A program made the position numbers and the translations under genes. From contig CM044961.1 of the NCBI GenBank assembly GCA_024516035.1, forward strand, positions 13,700,439 to 13,764,438: 64,000 nt of DNA, given 5' to 3'. The stretch is from Bactericera cockerelli. Lineage: Eukaryota > Arthropoda > Insecta > Hemiptera > Triozidae. The notes under the pieces are model-generated. The model ran no database searches and had not been told where the DNA came from. It saw only the letters and a list, made by a program, of their open reading frames with translations. Of the stretch, positions 55,264 through 64,000 are shown one piece after another. Every line of letters starts with the position of its first letter. Position 1 is the first letter of the stretch.

Positions 55264-55565
55264 ATGAAAGTAAGTGATGGTCAGTCCGTCATGTTACTTA
55301 TAAAAGGTCTGACAGTCAAAGGGTTCGACTCCCGCGATTGGCAAGTTTCTTGACCCCCGGCGCGGTGAAAGTTGTAAATTAGAAGAAAAGAAGTCGGATT
55401 GAAATTTATGGTGGGCTCTTCATACGGAACCGTTTTATGGTCGCTAATAAATTTGCAATCCACACATCATTTACACTGGAAGATAGCCACCCGAGGGTCC
55501 TGGCCCGTCCCTTCTTATGGGTTGGGTGGAAGAGATTGCCATATGCAATAACCCCGCCCTTTAGC
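55264..55565 (+). repeat. Composite SINE: tRNA-like head with LINE-type 3' tail
   Basis: A tRNA-like head with GGTTCGACTCCCGCG near 55321 is followed by about 150 unassigned bases. Then comes TGGGTTGGGTGGAAGAGATT and GCAATAACCCCGCCC, the 3' tail that also ends LINE-like repeats in this window. A SINE sharing its tail with a LINE is a common way to borrow LINE reverse transcriptase. Confidence 0.5.
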
Positions 55566-55739
55566 TAGGACATGTGTATAAATTTTGTTTATTTTTTTTT
55601 TCTTGTTTATTTTATTAATATTGTCAATTTTTATATTTAATTTTTACCATTATTTGTCTGTATATATAATTATGTTCTACTAATAAAGAGTTTCTAAATA
55701 AATAAATGGGTCTGTAGTCCTTGGACTGTGAGTTCCTTT

Positions 55740-55965
55740 CAGGAATATTATTTTTATTTTTTTTATTATGAAACACTTTATTAGATTTAAGAAGACATAA
55801 TATGTACAATACAAATAATTATTATAACAATTAAATAATGGAAACAATATAGACCTGCAATAAAAAGGAAAAAATAAATAGAAAATAAATATAATTATAC
55901 ATAATTATGTCCTAACTAAAAGGCGGGGTTATTGCCTATGGCAATCTCTTCCACCCAACCCTTTT
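55740..55965 (-). repeat. LINE-type 3' tail
   Basis: The minus strand starts GGGTTGGGTGGAAGAGATTG, then GCAATAACCCCGCCTTTTAG, and ends in AT-rich DNA with AATAAAG. It faces the plus-strand tail at 55.52-55.70 kb, so the two are tail to tail. Confidence 0.6.
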
Positions 55966-56552
55966 TAAATAAATAAATAAATGAAGATAATAATTATAAT
56001 AGACCTCAATTATATTACTTGAATATCACACAGGTACAAACGTATTAGTTCATCTTCATAGGTAGAAATTCTTGTGTTTCATGTGCCTTGTTTCTATATG
56101 GTTAGATATAATATAATTATGTTGTGTGTAAATGTTAGCGTAATGATTATAATTGTTCTTAAGTCGATACATAAACGCTACAACTAAATTCTACAATGTA
56201 TGTGGGTATCTATCTATGTACTTACATAGCTATTATGACTGTATACATATAATTTATACAAAACCGTTTTGCACTGACGGTGTTCCAGTAAGAGATGGTC
56301 AGGTGTAATAGATTCATGGGAACCTGACAGTAGTTCATAGATCACAGGAGTTCGCACATTAGGCCAGACGCTTGCTAGCTTCACAGACTCGAGACATCCT
56401 CAGCTCAGTAAGTCAGGTATTAAGTAATTAAATTCGGGCACAATTCCCACACCGCTTTATGTATAGATATTAGCTGGCACAGTTGGTAACTTATCTCTTT
56501 CAATGGGTTAAACTGATTTTTTTCTCTATTTACTTCTTCTTATATTGTATAC

Positions 56553-56795
56553 TAGCGGGCTGTCGCCCGCTTTGCGGGCCGAGGCATGGCCGTGAAAGCA
56601 AAAAATCCTTTTTCGCCTATGGCAGGTGTTGAAGTGGGAGTTTCGAAAAATCCCGTCTTATTGCACATCTAGACTATAAGACAAAGCTACCTACCAAATT
56701 TCAGCTTCCTAGGACTTACGGTTTGGGCTGTAGAGCGATGATCAGTCAGTGGTCAGTCAGTCAGTGACTTTGACATTTATATATTAAGATTAATT
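56553..56795 (+). repeat. Dispersed repeat starting GCGGGCTGTCGCCCGC
   Basis: Same element as at 25.55 kb: TTTGCGGGCCGAGGCATGGC, CTTATTGCACATCTAGACTA, then CAGTCAGTCAGTGA and a TATATATTAAGAT end. Confidence 0.7.
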
Positions 56796-56820
56796 TGTAA
56801 TTATATATTTATGTGTTGTA

Positions 56821-58672
56821 TACAGGGTGTCCCGTATACAGATGCAAATATTTTGAGGGTAGGTTCAGCCCACCGTGGACTATCATATGAGCGAAACTTG
56901 CAGTGGGGCATTTTGCTTCGTTAAAGAGTTATGGCCAAATCCCTGTTTTTCCCACAGGTCCAGAGGTCACTTGGATCGATGCACGTTTTTAAAGAAAAAA
57001 TGATGGCCAGTAAGAAATTTTTGACTTCATGTATGGATAGTCATGCATATTTCCCTTGAAATGCAGTTGGTTGCATAAAAAAAAATTGAAAGACCAGAGG
57101 GATATTTAATCATAAGTTCAATACTTTTCTAAAATTTGATTTTTTCCCTGTTTTCCCTTCCGTGAATTTAGAGTACTTCTACAATTGCAATTCTGCGTAT
57201 CACTAGTTAAAAAAATACCCTATTATGTTTTAGTTTTATAAAAAAGAAAGCTCATTTATATTACTTTAAAGATCATGGAACGCAGTACACACAAAGCTCA
57301 AAAAACACTTCTGAATCATGATGGAAAATTCAAAGTTGGCTGAATTTTAACAGAATTGGCGCGTAATTTGAGGTATAAATACACTGCTCTGGGATGTTAA
57401 ACAGAGGGAAATTGATCATTCACAGTGGTCGGTCGGTGTGAACTTTTATGTGAATGGGGTTACGGAATCACAGGGTTATCATGAGGAAAAATGAGAGAGG
57501 CTGCAACGAAAGCAGCAACCAGTGGTGTAATTATGGAAAAAGAATACACATGGAGAAAGACTCTGCGCTACCAACAAAAATTATGATTTTATTTTTAGAA
57601 TTAAAATTAAAAATATCATTTTTGTGTTCATCACAATCATGATATCAAAAACATAACAAAAAAGTGCCGAAAATTAACCTTAGGTAAAACTCGAACATCC
57701 AACCTTAAGGTTACTATTATTATTAATACTTTATTTTTATTTTATAAACAATTGGACCAAGCTTTATTTACATTTTTTGTTTTTTTTTTTACAATGAACA
57801 TGGTAACAATTAGTGAAATAAATAAAAACAAAGACTGATCAAGGGTGGTGATACAGTGATACATGTTTGTAGTTTATTGATAAACTACAAACATGATACA
57901 TTCTGCAACACAGGACATGAAATGAAAAGAACCCAAAAGAATATGTAGCGAACCTAGGGCGAGGTTTAAAGCTTGTGGCTTTCTCCTCCACCGAACAAAT
58001 TGATCGCCTTGTTATTTTAACTATTAGATTTGATTGATATAGTTGGTTAATAGAACTAATTGTACTCAGAAAATTTTCATTTATAACTTGCAGTTGGCAC
58101 AAAAATAGTCACACAGACCGCTTCAGGCATCGAGTGTTCTTCAAAATGTAATAGCGCCCAGATTCAAAATTTGAAAGATGTGTTTCTCTCCTTCTGGTGC
58201 CGTTTGATAAGGCGTATCTCATTCGATCCTTCACGCGTCTGAAAGAACTTTGTATTTATTGAAACAAAATAGCAAAGGGTATTTTTTTACCTAGTGATAC
58301 GCAGAATTGCAATTGTAGAAGTACTCTAAATTCACGAAAGGGAAAACAGGGAAAAATCGAATTTTAGAAAAATATTGAACTTATGATTAAATATCTCTCT
58401 GGTCTTTCAATATTTTTTCATGCAACCAACTGCATTTCAAGGAAAATATGCATGACTATCCATACATGAAGTCAAAAATTACTTACTGGCTACCATTTCT
58501 TTAAAAACGTGCATCGATCTAAGTGACCTCTAGACCTGTGGGAAAAACAGGGATTTGGCCATAACTCTTTAACGAAGCAAAATGCCCCACTGCAAGTTTC
58601 GCTCATATGATAGTCTACGGTGGGCTGAACCTACCCTCAAAATATTTGCATCTGTATACGGGACACCCTGTA
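56821..58672. mobile_element. Foldback element C, 1.85 kb, with unique interior
   Basis: Inverted arms of about 380 bp (56821-57200 and 58290-58672) start TACAGGGTGTCCCGTATACA. The interior of about 1.1 kb is not palindromic. It has a TATAAATA box at about 57376, a short open frame at 57454-57642 and a perfect 15-bp hairpin at 57862-57895. No transposase motif is recognised, so the interior may be captured or decayed sequence. Confidence 0.85.
57862..57895. repeat. Perfect hairpin, 15-bp stem
   Basis: CATGTTTGTAGTTTA, loop TTGA, exact complement. It lies in the interior of foldback element C. Confidence 0.9.
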
Positions 58673-58785
58673 TATGTACCTAAATATGTCCGCATGTTAA
58701 TAAAGTGTTAAATAATAATAATAATAATAATAATAATTTTGCAGTGGGTAGTTGGGTAAGTCTAAGGCTAAAAAGTCTAGATAGA

Positions 58786-58875
58786 TCACCTGTTGAATGC
58801 ACCAGTTCCTGACTGATCTCTGAAGTTAAGCAACGTTGAACGTGGATATTACATGGACTGGTTTGTCGCGTCCAT
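58786..58875 (+). repeat. 5S rRNA-derived SINE fragment
   Basis: It reads GTTGAATGCACCAGTTCCTG, then CTGAAGTTAAGCAACG. Only the 5S-like part remains, and it is diverged. Confidence 0.5.
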
Positions 58876-58879
58876 CGTG

Positions 58880-61815
58880 GGTTTTCATATTTTAAATACG
58901 TCCTACTGAGGTAGGTACTATCTGAAAGCAGGCAATAAATACAGCATACTTTATTTACTTTCCTAATATACTGTAAAAGATAGACTGTTACTGTACCACC
59001 TGTTATACAAAACTAACTAAATCATGTTATTTTATTATTATCTAGTAGGTATCTGTTTCTTGTAACAGTTGTAACACCTACTTACACACAGAATTCAGAC
59101 TTGCACATTACACCTTTATAATGATTATTTACAGTGACAATGATTTATTTACAAAATGGTTTAAGCCAAAGATTATTCACAGTAGTGATATAATTGTATT
59201 TTACCCACACAAAAATAAATTAAACAAACCACTTAAAGAAGTATGGGTCTATTTTGTTGGCTTAGTACACAGATACTTGCAGAAATAATAGGTAATTATT
59301 GTGCAATGTAGGTATGTGCTTTTATTACACGGGCCAACGGAGTCATGTAGGAGTAAAATTATGTGTTAGTGTTCAGGAGTTAAGTGTAGGGTGTATCATT
59401 CTCACAGTAAATTATTAATTATCTTCTAAGAATTAAATTTACTTCATGGCTAAATTGTTTCATGTTCGCTTGGTTTTTTATCGTTTTGTGCCTACTGTTC
59501 AGTGTTCATTCAAAGAGAATTCATTTTTTGTTTATTTGTTTTTGCACGTAATGGCATTGTACTGCAGATTCTCTCCTCGTTTGTTTTATTTACAGAAACA
59601 GATAGGTAATGGCGAATTACATAAGTACTATAAGTACATACTTAACGCTAGCATGTCATGAGAATGGGATTATATTTTAATTAAGAATAATTGAATTTTA
59701 TGTTTGAACTATAGGTATTTTACTTGCTATCTAGAGTTCTTCAAAGTAGGTAAGTATAGGAAAATACTAGAGTGAATTAAGTTACTCCTTATTCTCTCTA
59801 GCATAACTCCTTATATTATTATTATTATTATTAAATTTATATCTGTTAAGACTGAAGATAAATATTTAGGTACCTCTTCATTCATCTAAGGACTTTAGAA
59901 AATTTAAATAAAATCCTTACATCGCTCTGTAGCCGTCTGTAACAAGCCATAAGTCATAACTCTTGAACGGTTTCAGTTCGAGTGCTGAAATTTTACACCT
60001 TTAATGGGCTTATATTTTTACGGTGAGCTAACATTTTTAATTACTTATTATTGTATGTACTTTTTGGTCAATAAGATAATTTGAACAAAATTATAAATAA
60101 AAGGATCCAATAAAAAAACGAGGCAGTATACCTAAATCAGTATTTCATCTTTAATACGTAACACTGGAATCCTTGATTATATCGATATTTTTTGTTGTTG
60201 TTGATATGTCTATATTGATTTCTCCAAGGACTAATATATTTATATAATGTAGGTCTTCTGTAAGTCTGTAATAAAACAAGGTATATTCTATATAAAAAAA
60301 AAACTTACCATACTTATGAGAATGTCTGTATCATCCATATAAGTGAAATTTGTTGATTTGGTACTTATACATTACTATACAATATTGATCTAGTTTACTT
60401 TTATGGACCTCGAGCTACGTTAGTGGATCTGTCCTTATCAGAGCTCCAGGTCCTTATTCGGACGTCCTGTCTTGCATCCTGCTGGGGTTGGGTGGAAGAG
60501 CAGGGACATTATGGCCGGGACAGGTCTCTGGGGAATCCGGTGGACACAACAGACTAGAAGGAATTGTGACGTGATCGATTGGCAGGAGCGGAGTTTTCGG
60601 GGGGCTCAGTTTTGAACAACATTTTTAGGGCAGGTAGCCAAAACCATAAAAGGATTTATATTATGTATGCGTGCTTGTCCCACGGACACAAAATTAATTA
60701 GATTTGAGAACTATTGATTTTCATAAACGGGACTGGAATTTGACGAAAAGCCAAATCTATACAGTTTTCAGAAATAAAAGGACCATATTTTGCGATCAAA
60801 CACAAAAAAATATACTTACATAGGTACCTACAATGACTTTTAAAGTTGCATGTTTGTCCATTAAGTTTTACCTATACATGTATAGGAATACTTACAGTCC
60901 TAGAGGTAGCTTTAGCTAGCACCAGTAATTTTTTATTATCGATGGATATATTGGATATAATCACATCATAATATAGGTTCCAGTTAACAAGTTCCTATAC
61001 TCTGCAGTACAGTTATATTAGGCATTGCTAGCTTACCTCCTTAATATATACGGTACGTGCTCTTCTTGTTAGCTTGGAAATTCTGAGCCGGAGGTTGGGC
61101 CCTACTATTGTTCCCAAATGGTATTGATGAAGTAACTGTTTCTAGTTAATCAACTACATAATCTGATATTGAGATATATGTACCTACATAATAGATGTTA
61201 TTACTGTGACGAGTGACGACCAAGTCATGAACAAGAGAATAAAACCAAGTTATGATTATTTTTTCCTCGCAAAATCTAAAACATGATAATCGATTCCTTT
61301 CCATTTTCTGCCTGGCAAAAGGAGCCACCCCCTCCCACCTCAGTATGCTAGTTATGAGGTATTATGCTATTTCTAAAAGGAGGTATAAAAGAGATACATA
61401 AAGTGAAGTGTGAAAGGTCCTGAGTTTGAAACACAGAACTGTCGTATATATTTACGGTTTTTGATTATTTGAAACAAAGTGATGGTGTGATTACCTAAGT
61501 TTGAAGCTATTCAAAGTTTAGACTACAAGCTCTCATTTAGCTGTTGCCAAATGTCTGCAGAAAAGGGTAGTACCTATGATATGAGACTCTTTTTTAACCT
61601 GTAGAATAGAGTGTAGAACCTGAACACTAACTGAACTAGAGAGTTGTGTCGAAGCAGGAAACAATAAAGTATCCTATGTTATGACTACAAGGAACTTATA
61701 CAGATAAGATGGTTAGGATTATGGGTAAATAATGTAAGTATATGTAGTAGTTCTTGTAAATATAGCATGTGACTTTTTACTCAATTAGCTGCACTAAGCT
61801 TTACAACAGCACACG
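58880..61815. other. Unassigned, presumed Fer intron or intergenic
   Basis: AT-rich with many GTAGGTAGGTA-type motifs. A GC-richer patch at 60410-60610 contains GGGTTGGGTGGAAGAG, the motif of the LINE-type tails, so it may be an old LINE piece. No exon recognised. Confidence 0.35.
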
Positions 61816-62015
61816 AGTCCTCCATGTAACACTGGAGTTCAGTAACTTCAAGCATGGAAATAACATGGATTGGTGACTGGTGACTCTTATTTTTAAATAA
61901 GGACTTTGGGGGTGTGCACTTGTGCAGGCCCAAGTCAGGCCAGGTAGAGAGTGAGTAGCTTGAGAGTTCGCCCAGTGATTTTATGCAGAAACCAGGTGCG
62001 TTCAGTTAACAGCCA
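61816..62015 (+). repeat. Possible very old 5S-type SINE
   Basis: GGAAATAACATGGATTGGTG and a following CAAGTCAGGCCAGGTAGAG recall the 5S head and shared body in the right order, strongly diverged. Confidence 0.35.
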
Positions 62016-62019
62016 CGCA

Positions 62020-62815
62020 GCTGATATAATCATTAATTTATGCAAGTACACAAAATATCATTTCAATAGTTTCAATTGTTCAAGAGTAAGAGCGAAAAAA
62101 ACACATTTTTAACTGTGACAACTTCTAGAAGGGAAAGCATCTTTCGGGATTTTTATGGAAATGAATCTGACCTAAATTGTACCAAGGTTTATCGTCGTGA
62201 ATTATTGTTCATTTATATTTTTACACCCTGTATTGTGTATATGAACATAATTAGGTAGGTATTATGTTAGAATGGCCCAAAACTAACAAATCTTTGATCC
62301 AGGTTGATTTATTGAAAATAATAATTATCTCTTTAAAATCTGTTTTTAATGAATAGTGGATACATTTTTTTTTATACTATAAAAACTCTTTTTACGAACT
62401 AGTATACATAAACAGACTTTCATACATATATGTAAAGTTCAAATTTCACAGTAAATTAGCGCTGATACCACAGAGTCCATAATTTTGATAACTAAATATC
62501 ATCTGTCGTGTTTCGCGTTACAACTGAATAACTTTCTCTTGGTTTTAGCTTGAAAGTGAGCAATTTTTGTGTGACCTCTAAAGATAAGTGAAATAACATT
62601 TGCTATCATACTTTCATGAGTGGGTGAGCGTTTGTTTATACCTCATCGGTATGTAATATCTTTACAAAGCATACAGATAATTCAACAACTTCTATTGTGG
62701 TAGATAATAGGTAAATAATGAAAATAAAATTTATTGTTTTTTGTGCATCTTTTATATTTTCATGTGTTCCATAAGTACTCATGCATGTACTTTTCAACCA
62801 AGTTTAAAAAAAAGA
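62020..62815. other. Unassigned
   Basis: AT-rich. TTACACCCTGTA at about 62219 is a lone match to the foldback terminus. Confidence 0.3.
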
Positions 62816-62829
62816 TTAGTGTTTCACAG

Positions 62830-62900
62830 CCTTTTTTTATTTTGTATCCATGAAACAGGAGCTACTGTACACGCTTGTGGTCTGTGTTGTAGCTTGAATT
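62830..62900 (-). repeat. SINE 3' end fragment, GAAACAGGAGC family
   Basis: CCATGAAACAGGAGCTACTG then CGCTTGTGGTCTGTGTTGTA matches the ends of copies at 19.93 and 26.83 kb. Confidence 0.7.
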
Positions 62901-62999
62901 AAATACAGATTTTTATTAGATGATAGGTAGTGCAAGTTCTAGTGTTTCTTACATGACTCTTGTCCATCACAAAAAAATGTCCCATTACAACAACCCTCC

Positions 63000-63076
63000 T
63001 TTCCAAAATAAATACCGAGCTTGGGACTAGAACCACCAACCTCCAGGTTACAAGCCTGCTATCTTGTTATTGCAGT
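63000..63076 (-). repeat. tRNA-derived SINE fragment
   Basis: The minus strand carries CCTGGAGGTTGGTGGTTCTA, the diverged anticodon arm to B box of the family at 43.1 kb. Confidence 0.45.
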
Positions 63077-63182
63077 CTGTATACAGTTAATAGGAACGGT
63101 TCTAAATGACGACTATATACCAGGATTTCATAAAAAAAAATACAATTCATGTATAAAATTTTAAATCTATAGGCTCCTCTAC

Positions 63183-63528
63183 TTTAACAACTTCAGTGCA
63201 ATGGGTCTCCATTTGTGGTCTCACAGAACTTCACCAAAGTGCCAAGCCAATATTTGGATAACATTTCTCAAAAAACTATAATACTTTTTTCCCATCTGAT
63301 CTGGCTGTAACTCGAAGACAGCAATTCCAGAGGTTTAAAACAATTGCAAATTTTAATTTCAGGGCTGAATTGTATGAGGTCCCAAATGGGTACTTCTGGC
63401 CCATTTGGCCTGAGATGCCAAATGGGGTTTTATTATTTGTGTTGTCATGCTGAGTTGAGTTCCCAAAGGGGTACTCATGGCACTTTGACGAAGAACTCTA
63501 AAAACAGCGTGCCACTGAAGTTGTTAAA
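63183..63528. mobile_element. Foldback MITE-like element, about 345 bp
   Basis: TTTAACAACTTCAGTG on the left pairs with CACTGAAGTTGTTAAA on the right, and pairing continues with mismatches through CTTCACCAAAGTGCCA against TGGCACTTTGACGAAG. The inside is noncoding. Confidence 0.7.
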
Positions 63529-63529
63529 C

Positions 63530-64000
63530 AGTTTAATTATGGTCTTAAAATCTAAACCAGCCTGAATATTTTCTTAAGAACAATTAAAACGCCATTTTAC
63601 AGATTACATACCTATTCGTATGTATGGACTTATGGAGCGACTAAGTTACGTAGGTACATGACAGAGAGACATAGAAGGACCATACATACCTATCAAGGTA
63701 ATAATTTATTTTGTCCTGCTATTTAATACCCAGAACAATTAAAACTCACTTCTACAGCAGTTCTTCATAAAGATGTAGTGAAAAGCCGCACTCAGCAAAC
63801 GCAGAAGATAAAATCAATCGTTTAACAAAGTTGGAGCTTAATTGGGACGAGTTTCATAGCACGCTTTGGCCGATGGAATATAATTGACGGTTTTTTTTAC
63901 TGCATTACAATTATTACAGACCTAGTTTCGATGGATGTGTTCTAATAGAAATTCTGAAATTATTACTTATCCGATAGCGAGGTAGAAAACTGTTCTTCTT
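63530..64000. other. Unassigned
   Basis: Nothing recognised up to the window end. Confidence 0.3.

Noticed and set aside
1..64000. A prokaryotic-type operon or defence island
   Set aside because: No long intact ORFs, AT-rich introns, spliced metazoan genes and SINEs throughout; nothing bacterial is visible.

Overview
The window looks like an AT-rich, repeat-rich insect nuclear genome. It has introns with GT/AG borders, one cytosolic-type tRNA gene, Pol III SINEs, non-LTR retroelement fragments and long microsatellites. The insect call rests on a sugar-type gustatory receptor, a family known from arthropods. I cannot fix the order; the repeat families do not match any genome I can name with confidence. 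Three host protein genes are visible, all recognised from spliced exons rather than long ORFs. About 90 percent of the window is intron, repeat or unassigned DNA. LAYOUT. (1) 0.7-0.8 kb: a tRNA-Val(CAC) gene. (2) 1.3-9.1 kb, plus strand: a sugar gustatory receptor (Gr5a/Gr64-like), eight visible exons, 5' end missing. Tandem arrays sit on three of its splice borders. (3) 12.6-37.9 kb, minus strand: a complete seven-exon NIPP1/PPP1R8 gene (nuclear inhibitor of protein phosphatase 1, with FHA domain and RVxF-type motif). It converges tail-to-tail with the receptor. Its last intron holds a 1.9-kb minisatellite with a 75-bp higher-order repeat, and its largest intron holds LINE fragments, a pogo/Tigger-like element and a ~270-bp satellite. 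(4) 38.4-40.1, 44.3-45.2 and 56.8-58.7 kb: three long foldback (palindromic) elements sharing the terminus TACAGGGTG. (5) 47.5-47.9 kb, plus strand: the first coding exon of a Fer/Fps-type F-BAR tyrosine kinase; its remaining exons lie outside or are not recognisable. (6) 48-64 kb: probably Fer intron, with an exact 377-bp direct duplication, SINEs and foldback element C. HOW THE PARTS RELATE. The three genes have no evident shared pathway (taste receptor, PP1 regulator, cytoplasmic kinase), so this is an ordinary eukaryotic neighbourhood. The notable biology is in the repeats: a body domain shared by a 5S rRNA-derived SINE and a tRNA-derived SINE, nested palindromic elements, and tandem arrays on exon borders. 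Single-base indels interrupt conserved frames in exons of both the receptor and NIPP1. NIPP1 is expected to be under strong constraint, so most of these are probably consensus errors rather than pseudogenisation. No bacterial-type operon, CRISPR array or defence system is present.
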